Below, piece after piece: positions 1-6,335 of a stretch of DNA of 18,638 bases (the first letter of the stretch is position 1; every line of letters begins with the position of its first letter). The stretch is taken from NCBI GenBank assembly GCA_902826945.1, contig CADEGS010000029.1:1-18638 (forward strand), given 5' to 3'. A program made the position numbers and the translations under genes. Below the pieces are notes generated by a model. It was not told the origin of the DNA and did not search any database. It was given only the letters and a program-made list of their open reading frames with translations. The stretch comes from an uncultured bacterium (GTDB taxonomy: Bacteria > Planctomycetota > UBA1135 > GCA-002686595).

Positions 1-1439
1 CCGGCGGGGAAGCGGCGCAGCGCGACGCGCGCGCGGTCCATCGTGCTGCGGCGGAAGGTGTACTCGGCGCCGTAGAAGGTCGTGGCGATGTCGTACAGGC
101 CGCTGGCGACGTAGACGCGCAGGTCGGGGTTCTCGGCCATGCCGCGCGCCAGGGCGGGGGCGACGTCGACGTAGCCCTGGAAGGAGTCCCACTCGGAGGC
201 GGGGCGCTTCCAGTGCGGGCCGACCTCCTCGCTCATCACGACGTACTCGCGGTCGACGGTGACGCCCAGCTCGGAGCGCAGGTAGCTCAGGAAGCCCGCG
301 ACGTAGGCGCCGCTGATGCCGGCGCCCATCGGATCGCCGCTGGGCGTCTCGCCGACGTCGTCGGGCTCGGTGCCGGTGTAGCGCGTGTCGAGCCGGCCGA
401 CGACGAGGCCCCGCTCGCGCAGGAGCTCGCGCCGGAAGCGATCGGTCGAGATCACGAGGTTCGCGCGGCGCACGTACTCGGGCGAGATGCCCGTGTAGCG
501 GCTGAGGCGCTCGACGATCGCCTCGCGCCGCTCGTCGGAGAGGTCGCGGCCGGCGAAGAGCGCCGGCACGTACTCCTCGGTCACCCAGGTGCAGACCTCG
601 TCCAGGAAGGCATCCAGGTCGGCCGGCCGCTCGGTCAGCGCGTCGTGGAACCAGGCCGTCGCGGCGTAGGTCGGCACGACCGTCGCCAGCGCGGCGTCGT
701 TCGACTGGCCGTCGACGATCGCCGTGCTCAGGGCCGGCGAGATCAGGATCAGCCCGTTCAGCGCGACCGAGCCGAACCCGCCCTGCAGGTCGCGCACGAG
801 CAGCGGCCCGCGGATCCCGCCGTAGCTCTCGCCCAGCACGTACTTCGGCGACGCCCAGCGCGCGTGCAGCGAGAGGTAGCGGCGGAGGAAGCGCGACACC
901 GACGCGGCGTCCTCGTCCACCCCCCAGTGGTCCTCGCCCTTGCCCTTGCCCACGACGCGCGAGAGGCCCGTGCCGATCGGGTCGACGAAGACGAGGTCGC
1001 TCTCGGCGAGCAGCGTCTCGGGGTTGTCCACCACCGGGAAGGGCGGCGCGCCGGCCGCCTGGCCGTCGCCCGGCACCTCGACGCGCCGCGGCCCGAGCAG
1101 GCCCATGTGCAGCCAGATCGACGACGACCCCGGCCCGCCGTTGAAGGCGAACGTGATCGGCCGCTCGGGGCCGCCCTCCTTCAGCGTGTAGGCGATCGTG
1201 AAGAACTCCGCCTCCGGCTCGCCCTTCTCGTTCGCGAGCAGGATCGTCTCGGCCAGCGCCGTGTAGGCGAGCGCCTTGCCGCCGACCTGGATCGTGTGCT
1301 CGCTCTCGAAGCGCAGCGCCTGGGGCGCGGGTCCCTCGGCCTGCTCGTCCTTCGCGAAGCTCGTGGCTTGCGCCGGGAGGACGGCGGGCGCGAGCGCGAG
1401 GAGCAGGGAAAGGGGGGCGAGCGATCGAGCGCGGATCAT
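1..1439 (-). CDS. Secreted S10-family serine carboxypeptidase-like protein (3' end outside window)
   Basis: The frame is open from the ATG at 1439 to the left edge, giving 479 residues. Residues 1-24 form a signal peptide ending LPAQA, so the product is exported. Family S10 signatures are clear: FNGGPGSSS at about 99-107 (oxyanion-hole region), GESYGG with nucleophile Ser205, and VYVASGLYD with catalytic Asp450. The catalytic His normally lies a few dozen residues further on and falls outside the window, so probably only the extreme C-terminus is missing. The start is supported by GGAG 7 nt upstream and by a -10-like TAGGAT further up. S10 enzymes remove C-terminal residues from peptides; an extracytoplasmic peptide-scavenging role is inferred. 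It follows the HIT gene on the same strand after 162 bp, so it may have its own promoter. Confidence 0.93.
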   Translation of the reverse strand, partial: MIRARSLAPLSLLLALAPAVLPAQATSFAKDEQAEGPAPQALRFESEHTIQVGGKALAYTALAETILLANEKGEPEAEFFTIAYTLKEGGPERPITFAFNGGPGSSSIWLHMGLLGPRRVEVPGDGQAAGAPPFPVVDNPETLLAESDLVFVDPIGTGLSRVVGKGKGEDHWGVDEDAASVSRFLRRYLSLHARWASPKYVLGESYGGIRGPLLVRDLQGGFGSVALNGLILISPALSTAIVDGQSNDAALATVVPTYAATAWFHDALTERPADLDAFLDEVCTWVTEEYVPALFAGRDLSDERREAIVERLSRYTGISPEYVRRANLVISTDRFRRELLRERGLVVGRLDTRYTGTEPDDVGETPSGDPMGAGISGAYVAGFLSYLRSELGVTVDREYVVMSEEVGPHWKRPASEWDSFQGYVDVAPALARGMAENPDLRVYVASGLYDIATTFYGAEYTFRRSTMDRARVALRRFPA

Positions 1440-1471
1440 GGCGGATCTCCGTGAGGTCGGGGGCCGGGAGG

Positions 1472-1477
1472 ATCCTA
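1472..1477 (-). promoter_or_regulatory. Candidate -10 element (TAGGAT) of the S10 peptidase gene
   Basis: On the minus strand GTAGGAT lies 32 nt before the ATG at 1439. This would give a leader of about 26 nt carrying the GGAG Shine-Dalgarno at 1447-1450. The hexamer is identical to the one directly before the LOR/SDH gene. No convincing -35 is visible. Confidence 0.4.
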
Positions 1478-1571
1478 CGGCGATCCGGGAACGAGCGGAG
1501 CGGCCGACCGCGCGGTTCGGCGCGGCGCCGCGTACGAGGCGTGTGTCCGAGCCCGGCAGTGCCCCGCGACG

Positions 1572-1587
1572 CCGGCGGCGCCGCCGG
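1572..1587. repeat. Perfect 16-nt GC palindrome after the HIT gene
   Basis: CCGGCGGCGCCGCCGG is its own reverse complement. It lies 15-30 nt past the stop of the HIT gene. Its position suits a transcription terminator, but no T-tract follows and GC palindromes arise easily in this composition. Confidence 0.3.
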
Positions 1588-1601
1588 AAACCCGCGCTCG
1601 A

Positions 1602-2063
1602 TCAGAGCCGGCGCGCGAGCGCCTCTCGCAGCCGCGCGTGCAGCTCCCGGTCGGCCCCGCGCGCGTCGGCGAGCGGGGCGGCGGCGAAGTCGTAGGCCTC
1701 GAACGGGCCGAGCAGCCGCAGCCGCGGGTCCTCCGCGGCGAAGCGCGGTACGCAGTGCCCGTGCAGCTCGGGGACCTGGTTGCAGAGCACGAGGTAGTTG
1801 ACGCGCTCCGCGCCGGTGGCGTCGAGGATCGCGTCGCCGAGCAGCACGAGGTCCCCGAAGAAGCGCGCGCGCGCGGCGGCGTCGAGGTCGTTCGGCGAGG
1901 GCACCACGGGGTCGGGTAGCAGCATGCAGCACCCGCGGATCGGCTCGGGCTGATGCTTGCCGAGGATCGCCCAGCCCGAGGGCACGCGGGCGAGCAGCTC
2001 GGGATCCCGGCCGGCGCGCAGGCGCTCGACGCGCGCGCTGATGGCTGCGCGCAGCGCCGTCAT
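1602..2063 (-). CDS. HIT-family (histidine triad-like) protein
   Basis: The protein has 153 residues. The core WAILGKHQPEPIRGCCMLLP, the following PSPNDL, and LVLCNQVPELHGHCVPRF (about 91-108) fit the histidine-triad nucleotide hydrolase/transferase fold. The motif is His101-Gly-His103-Cys-Val105-Pro-Arg. The middle His, the nucleophile in characterised HIT proteins, is kept, but the third His is Val, as in the HxHxxPR variant seen in some Ap4A-hydrolase-like members. The frame is open much further upstream, but that part is antisense-type noise inside the LOR/SDH gene. The ATG at 2063 is chosen because it overlaps the upstream stop as ATGA and has GAGGGG a few nt before it. Translation is probably coupled to the LOR/SDH gene. 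The substrate cannot be told from sequence. Confidence 0.85.
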   Translation of the reverse strand: MTALRAAISARVERLRAGRDPELLARVPSGWAILGKHQPEPIRGCCMLLPDPVVPSPNDLDAAARARFFGDLVLLGDAILDATGAERVNYLVLCNQVPELHGHCVPRFAAEDPRLRLLGPFEAYDFAAAPLADARGADRELHARLREALARRL

Positions 2064-3301
2064 CGCCCCTCGGCCCGCCCGTGCGCCGGCGCGCCGTCGC
2101 CCGCCAGCTCGCGCTCCAGCCGCTCGAGGAAGTAGCCGACGTCGGTGACGAGCCCGATCGCCTGCGTCGTGCCGCGGTTGCCGAGCTTGACCGGCAGCGC
2201 CTCGCTCATGTCCACGCACACCGTGCGCACGTCGGCGGGCAGCAGGTTCCCCACCGCGATCGCGTGCAGCGCGGAGGCGAGCAAGAGGCACGCGCCGGCG
2301 CCCTCGAGCGCATCGACGTACGCCTGCTGCGCCGCGCGCACGTCGCACAGCACGTCCACCAGCGGCCCGTCGTCGCGGATCGAGCCCGCCAGCACGTACG
2401 GCACGCCGCGCTGCACGACCTCGTGCATCACGCCCGAGCGCACGAGCCCCGCCGCGACCGCCGGCCGGATGCCGCCGGCGCGGTTCACGGCGTTGATCGC
2501 CCACAGGTGGTTGCGCGAGCCGCCCTCGACGGCGCGGCCGCTCATCTGGCACACGCCCAGGCTCGTGTGCAGGAGCGCCTTCTCCAGGTCGTGCACGGCG
2601 AAGGCGTTGCCCGAGAGCAGCGCGTCGATCCAGCCGGCGCGGATCAGCCGCACGAGCGCTCCGTCGCCGCCCGAGTGGACCACCGCCGGCCCCGGCACGA
2701 CGACGATGCGCCGCCCCTCGGCGCGCGTGGCGCAGAGCGCGCGCGCCGCGGCCGCGATCGCCAGCGGCTTGTTGGCCTCCATCGAGACCTCGTTCGACAT
2801 GAAGGCGAAGCCGTCGGTCCTGCGCGCGCGCTCGAGCGGCCGCACGCGCACGCCCGCGCCGCGCAGCAGCACCGGCTCGCCCGCGCGCACGCCGCGCTGC
2901 TTGAGCGCGACCAGGCGCCCGCCGCGGCGCACGACCGCGCAGTCCATGCGCTGGCCGTCCACGGGCTCCCAGCGCCCGGCGACGCGCACGACGGTGGCCA
3001 GGTTCGTGGTCGAGTAGAACTCGTCGGGCAGGATCCCTTCGCCCTCGGCCGGCGCGAAGACGGCGTCCTTCACCTGGCTCGTCGCGCCGAGGTACGCCAG
3101 CGCCTCGAGCACGCGGTCGAGCCGCTCGGGATCGTCGTGCGCGATCGCCAGGCGCGCGAACGAGGTCTCCTCGTTCGTGCGCCCGACGCGGAACTCCTCG
3201 ATCTCGAAGCGCGCTCCCTCCGCGACGACGCGGTCCATCACGCGCCGCAGGACGTCCGAGTCGATGATGTGCCCCTCGAGCGTGACCGTCTCCCGCACCA
3301 T
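2060..3301 (-). CDS. LOR/SDH (TIGR00300-type) protein, probable ornithine cyclodeaminase
   Basis: At 413 residues it matches full-length members of the lysine-oxoglutarate reductase/saccharopine dehydrogenase bifunctional-domain family. The N-terminus (MVRETVTLEGHIIDSD) and the residue 36-100 region fit the family. So do VVVPGPAVVHSGG (about 200-212), WIDALLSGNAFAVHDLE (224-240), SLGVCQMSG (247-255), ASALHAIAVGNLLP (342-355) and VCVDMSEALPVKLGNRGTTQ (361-380). The same domain forms the C-terminal half of cyanobacterial AgrE/ArgZ and the archaeal-type ornithine cyclodeaminase, which convert ornithine to proline plus ammonia with NAD. That activity is inferred here. No arginine-dihydrolase half is fused. 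The gene is the first of a two-gene unit with the HIT gene (4-nt overlap). No Shine-Dalgarno is clear before the ATG; a TAGGAT element sits 7 nt upstream. Confidence 0.9.
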   Translation of the reverse strand: MVRETVTLEGHIIDSDVLRRVMDRVVAEGARFEIEEFRVGRTNEETSFARLAIAHDDPERLDRVLEALAYLGATSQVKDAVFAPAEGEGILPDEFYSTTNLATVVRVAGRWEPVDGQRMDCAVVRRGGRLVALKQRGVRAGEPVLLRGAGVRVRPLERARRTDGFAFMSNEVSMEANKPLAIAAAARALCATRAEGRRIVVVPGPAVVHSGGDGALVRLIRAGWIDALLSGNAFAVHDLEKALLHTSLGVCQMSGRAVEGGSRNHLWAINAVNRAGGIRPAVAAGLVRSGVMHEVVQRGVPYVLAGSIRDDGPLVDVLCDVRAAQQAYVDALEGAGACLLLASALHAIAVGNLLPADVRTVCVDMSEALPVKLGNRGTTQAIGLVTDVGYFLERLERELAGDGAPAHGRAEGR

Positions 3302-3308
3302 GGGCGGG

Positions 3309-3314
3309 ATCCTA
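3309..3314 (-). promoter_or_regulatory. Candidate leaderless -10 element (TAGGAT) of the LOR/SDH gene
   Basis: On the minus strand TAGGAT is followed by seven bases (CCCGCCC) and then the ATG at 3301. A -10 at this distance would place the transcription start on or next to the start codon. No Shine-Dalgarno is present. It lies just beyond the terminator hairpin at 3336-3371 of the upstream gene, so the site is in the right place for a fresh promoter. Confidence 0.5.
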
Positions 3315-3335
3315 GCGCGCCGCGAGAGAGCGCGC

Positions 3336-3371
3336 GCGGCGCGGGCCCGGGAGCTCCCGGACCCGCGCCGC
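3336..3371 (-). terminator. Strong hairpin terminator after the propeller gene
   Basis: A 36-nt inverted repeat is centred on GAGCTC (3351-3356). Seventeen of 18 symmetric positions pair; the only mismatch is C3346/A3361. It begins 27 nt after the TGA of the propeller gene at 3398, ends before the -10-like element of the LOR/SDH gene, and explains the 96-bp gap. No T-tract is visible, as is common for hairpins in very GC-rich genomes. Being symmetric, it could act in both directions. Confidence 0.75.
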
Positions 3372-3397
3372 CGAGCCGACGCCCGTGCGCTCCTCGC

Positions 3398-5536
3398 TCA
3401 GTCCACCCCGAGCGCCAGGCCGTCGGAGAGCAGCACCGGGTAGCCGGTGCAGCTCGTGCCGCCCGCGGTCAGCACCAGCCACTGGATCCAGGCCTTGGCG
3501 CCCGAGAGGCCGGCCGGGATCGGCAGCTCGATGCGCGCCTGGCCGGCTCCGTTGGTGGGGCCGACGAAGTAGCTCGCCGTGGCGGCGGGGTCGAAGGCGA
3601 TCGAGGCCATCCCGAGCGGGAAGGAGAAGGCGTTGTCGGACACGGCCAGGTACGCGCCGGCGAAGGGCTCCGCGTACCACAGCTCGGCGGCGAAGCCCGG
3701 GTTGGGCGAGGTGAGCGCGCCGACGCGCGGCACGCCGCCGCCCGCGGGGCAGCCGACGTCGAGCGCCTCCCACTGGCCGCCCTTGCCCTCGAAGCGCTGG
3801 CCGTAGACGTCGTCGACGGTCCACACCGAGAGCGCGCGGTCGAGGCCGGCCGCCTCGGTCGTGACCGGCGCGAGCGCGTGCCCGTTGTAGAAGGCGGCGA
3901 ACTGGAGCGTCTGCGGCGTCTCCAGCGCGCCGCCGCCCAGCGGGTCCATCGACACCGAGCGGATCAGCCACAGCCCGCCGCCGCTCTCGGCGCGGTAGGT
4001 GACCTGGTACGCGTTGCCGCTGTAGGCCACGCGCGGGTCCAGGACCTCCAGCGTCGGGTGCGAGTCGACGATGACCTGGGCCCCGATCAAGGGCAAGCCG
4101 CCCGGGAACGAGACGCGCCGGCCGTAGACGTCGTGGTCGCCGCCCGAGCCGAGGAAGCCGTAGTCGTAGGCGACGAAGAAGTCGTCCGCGCTCGCGCCGG
4201 CGCAGTCCACCGAGGTGAAGCCCAGCGAGCCGGTCGCGATCGGGAAGGCGGCCGCCGAGGGCGCCGAGCCCGTCCACGAGCGCCCCATGATCGAGCGCAC
4301 GACCGTGCCCGTCACCTCGCGGTGCCACACGACCAGGCGCCGCCCGCCGACGCGCGCGATCGAGGGCGCGCGGTCGTCGGGGTCGGTCGTCACGTCGAAC
4401 TCGCCCTGGACGACGAAGCTGGAGCCCGCGGTCAGGCCGACCTCGGCGCCGCGCAGGCCGGCGCCGACGCGGCGGTAGACCACCGTCGCGCTGGCCTCGT
4501 CGCTGGCGCCGACGTCGGGCTCGACCTCGTTGAACACGCTGTTGCCGAGCACGCGGTGCGTGCCGACCGTGGTCGAGAGCGTCGCGAAGTCGCGCACCGC
4601 CACCTCGCGGAAGCCCGCCGCGGACGTGTCGCGCGACCAGGCGACGACGAAGCGCGTGCCGAAGGTCGGGTCCAGGAAGCGGCCGACCGAGACCTCGTGG
4701 ATCTCGAGGCCCTGGTTGGTCCAGATGTCGAACACCGTCGAGGCGGCGCTGCCGTCCGCGTTCAGCCACAGGCCGACGACCGACCAGGCGACCGGCGCCT
4801 CGTCCTCCTCGACCCACACGACGAGGTACTTGCCCTCCCCGCGGCACACGTCCACGTCGCCGCGCGCGTGGTCGCCGCCCTGGTAGGGGCCGACGACCGA
4901 GCCGATCAGCGGGTCGAGGACGAGCGGCAAGGTCGCCTGCGCGACGAAGTCGGCCGGCAGCCCGAGCGCCAGCACGCCGCCCTCGAGCCGCAGCCAGCCC
5001 CGCGCCGTGCGGCCGCGCGCGTCCACGCCGGTCACGCCGCCGACGCGCAGGCCGTTCGCGAACACGAGGCCGTCGCGCTCGTCCTGGTGCACGAGCTCGC
5101 TCGCGCTCTCCAGCCGGCCGCGCACGACGAGGTCGCCCTCGCCCTCGGGCAGGGCGCGGAAGACGAAGCTCTGCTCGATGCCGAGCGCGCGCGGCTCGTA
5201 GCGCTCCTCGAGCGCGGCGGAGCGCTCGTAGCGGACGAGCCCGGAGGCGTCGGCGGCGGGCGCCACGCTCGCGGCGAAGGCCAGGGCGCCCCCGTCGCGC
5301 GCCGCGGAGAGGAATTGCCAGCGCAGCGCCGTCGCGCCGCGCGGATCGGCGTCGGTCGCGGCGAAGAGCACCTCGCCGGCCTCGAAGGAGGCGCTGACGC
5401 CCGGGCCGCGCGCCAGCAGGCGTCCGGCGTCGGCCACGAGCGTCGCGCCGGAGCCGGGGATCGAGGGGGGCGTCGCGCCGGGGGCGGCGCACAGGAGCGG
5501 GAGGGCGAGGAGGGTGCGGAGGCTGGGTGTGGTCAT
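3398..5536 (-). CDS. Secreted seven-repeat (propeller-like) protein with shared C-terminal module
   Basis: The protein has 712 residues with a hydrophobic signal at 4-20. Residues 25-210 are a beta-rich N-terminal region ending in LPLVLDPLIGS. Seven short hydrophobic strands then recur every 50-58 residues: KYLVVW (about 236), RFVVAW (295), SATVVYR (349), RRLVVWH (399), DFFVAYD (452), AYQVTYR (509) and RALSVWT (567). This period and number suggest a seven-bladed beta-propeller, without a recognised catalytic motif. From about 594 a C-terminal module follows (start GCPAGGG; strands GQARIELPIP and DGLALGVD) that recurs in two other proteins of the window. The start was set at the ATG at 5536 because the signal peptide follows at once; the longer open frame to 5806 is low-complexity and runs into the sigma gene. 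No clear Shine-Dalgarno is seen. It is divergent from the ECF sigma gene, so control by that factor is possible. Function is unknown; a surface or adhesion role is a guess. Confidence 0.85.
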   Translation of the reverse strand: MTTPSLRTLLALPLLCAAPGATPPSIPGSGATLVADAGRLLARGPGVSASFEAGEVLFAATDADPRGATALRWQFLSAARDGGALAFAASVAPAADASGLVRYERSAALEERYEPRALGIEQSFVFRALPEGEGDLVVRGRLESASELVHQDERDGLVFANGLRVGGVTGVDARGRTARGWLRLEGGVLALGLPADFVAQATLPLVLDPLIGSVVGPYQGGDHARGDVDVCRGEGKYLVVWVEEDEAPVAWSVVGLWLNADGSAASTVFDIWTNQGLEIHEVSVGRFLDPTFGTRFVVAWSRDTSAAGFREVAVRDFATLSTTVGTHRVLGNSVFNEVEPDVGASDEASATVVYRRVGAGLRGAEVGLTAGSSFVVQGEFDVTTDPDDRAPSIARVGGRRLVVWHREVTGTVVRSIMGRSWTGSAPSAAAFPIATGSLGFTSVDCAGASADDFFVAYDYGFLGSGGDHDVYGRRVSFPGGLPLIGAQVIVDSHPTLEVLDPRVAYSGNAYQVTYRAESGGGLWLIRSVSMDPLGGGALETPQTLQFAAFYNGHALAPVTTEAAGLDRALSVWTVDDVYGQRFEGKGGQWEALDVGCPAGGGVPRVGALTSPNPGFAAELWYAEPFAGAYLAVSDNAFSFPLGMASIAFDPAATASYFVGPTNGAGQARIELPIPAGLSGAKAWIQWLVLTAGGTSCTGYPVLLSDGLALGVD

Positions 5537-5554
5537 GGCGGGAAACGCGTCGGG

Positions 5555-5576
5555 GTGTCGGGGACGCCCCGGACAC
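5555..5576. promoter_or_regulatory. Hairpin upstream of the propeller gene
   Basis: GTGTCGGGG and CCCCGGACAC form a nine-pair stem with a 3-nt loop and one bulged G (5571). It lies 18 nt before the ATG at 5536. It could be a 5'-UTR structure limiting ribosome access or a protein-binding site. The sequence alone does not distinguish these. Confidence 0.35.
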
Positions 5577-5591
5577 GAGATCCGCGCCGCC

Positions 5592-5667
5592 GCTCCATCA
5601 GCGAAATCCGCGCGGCCGTCCGGACGCGCGCGCCGCGCCTGCCCGGAAACGATTTCCGTGATGGAGC
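5592..5667. promoter_or_regulatory. Inverted pair of a 17-nt motif in the divergent sigma/propeller promoter region
   Basis: GCTCCATCAGCGAAATC (5592-5608, plus strand) returns on the minus strand as GCTCCATCACGGAAATC (5667-5651), with 15 of 17 identical. The copies face each other across 42 bp, midway between the starts of the propeller gene (5536) and the ECF sigma gene (5769). Each copy points towards one of the two genes. They could be operator half-sites or two promoters of the same class. The GGAAAT/CGAAAT core resembles the GGAAC-type -35 of ECF promoters, but no matching -10 was identified. No TANNNT element is apparent near either start. Confidence 0.5.
5644..5658. repeat. Short inverted repeat CGGAAA-CGA-TTTCCG
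   Basis: Six-base arms with a 3-base centre overlap the minus-strand copy of the divergent 17-nt motif. GGAAAC on the plus strand resembles an ECF -35. The size fits a small dimeric regulator site. It stands out against the GC-rich background. Confidence 0.35.
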
Positions 5668-5768
5668 CCGGGCCGCTTCGACGTTCCCCGAAGGCATGCC
5701 GGAGCCCGTCTCCCTCTCCCGCCGCGCGCCTTGTGGCCCGCGTTCGCTCCGCCGACGATGGGGCGGGC

Positions 5769-6335
5769 ATGGCCGAGGAGCCGATCACCGTCCTCCTGCG
5801 CCGCATGGGCGCGGGCGACCGCGAGGCCGGCGAGCGCGTCTTCGCGCTGGTCTACGCCGAGCTGCGCGCGCGCGCCGGCGGCCTGATGGGCGCCGCCGGC
5901 GGCACGCTGCAGCCGACGGCGATCGTGCACGAGGCCTGGATCAAGCTCGCCGGGAGCGAGAGCGGCGACTGGCGCGACCGCGGGCACTTCCTGGCCTTCG
6001 CCGCCTCGGCGATGCGCTCGATCCTGGTCGACCACGCGCGCGCGAAGCGCACGGCGAAGCGCGGCGGCGGCGCGGCGCGCATCGAGCTCGACCGCGCCGT
6101 GGCCGAGTACGAGGACCGCGCGGTCGACCTGGTGGCGCTCGACGAGGCGCTGGCGGAGCTCGCCACGCTCGACCCCGAGCTCGCGCGCGTGGTCGAGCTG
6201 CGCTTCTTCGGCGGCTCCACGATCGCGGAGACGGCGCAGGCGCTCGGCATCTCGACGGCGACCGTGGAGCGCGACTGGCGCACCGCGCGCAGCTGGCTGC
6301 GGCAGCGGATCGACGGCGGTGAAGAAGACGGCTGA
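5769..6335 (+). CDS. ECF-family RNA polymerase sigma factor linked to a Ser/Thr kinase
   Basis: The protein has 188 residues. Residues 1-95 form the sigma-2 region, with VYAELRARAGGLM, LQPTAIVHEAWIKLA and HFLAFAASAMRSILVDHARAKR. Residues 130-182 form sigma-4, with LARVVELRFFGGSTIAETA followed by the helix-turn-helix ALGISTATVERDWRTARSWL. This is the Planctomycetota-type ECF group usually found beside Ser/Thr kinases. No anti-sigma factor is adjacent. Instead the last 17 bp overlap the kinase gene, so translation is probably coupled and the sigma factor may be regulated by phosphorylation, as described for Vibrio EcfP/PknT (analogy only). The start is the ATG at 5769; the open frame upstream to 5514 is arginine- and proline-rich and covers the divergent promoter region. 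The ribosome site is weak (GGGG). Confidence 0.93.
   Translation: MAEEPITVLLRRMGAGDREAGERVFALVYAELRARAGGLMGAAGGTLQPTAIVHEAWIKLAGSESGDWRDRGHFLAFAASAMRSILVDHARAKRTAKRGGGAARIELDRAVAEYEDRAVDLVALDEALAELATLDPELARVVELRFFGGSTIAETAQALGISTATVERDWRTARSWLRQRIDGGEEDG

Noticed and set aside
213..1454. Plus-strand open frame opposite the S10 peptidase gene
   Set aside because: The minus-strand frame shows a signal peptide and complete S10 motifs; the plus frame is biased, motif-free sequence.
2064..2552. Upstream extension of the HIT protein inside the LOR/SDH gene
   Set aside because: The added residues are Arg/Gly/Ala-biased and overlap a conserved gene. The ATGA overlap gives a natural start at 2063.
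3312..5576. Second long minus-strand frame within the propeller gene
   Set aside because: It is extremely Arg-rich and overlaps the 3398-5536 frame, which has a signal peptide and regular repeats. It is a frame shadow.
5537..5806. N-terminal extension of the propeller protein to 5806
   Set aside because: It would cross the divergent promoter region, overlap the sigma gene start and bury the signal peptide.
2081..6322. A 1413-codon open frame on the plus strand opposite the LOR/SDH and propeller genes
   Set aside because: It is rich in Arg, His and Ala, has no recognisable domain, and covers real genes on the other strand and the divergent promoter region. Long antisense frames are expected at this GC content.
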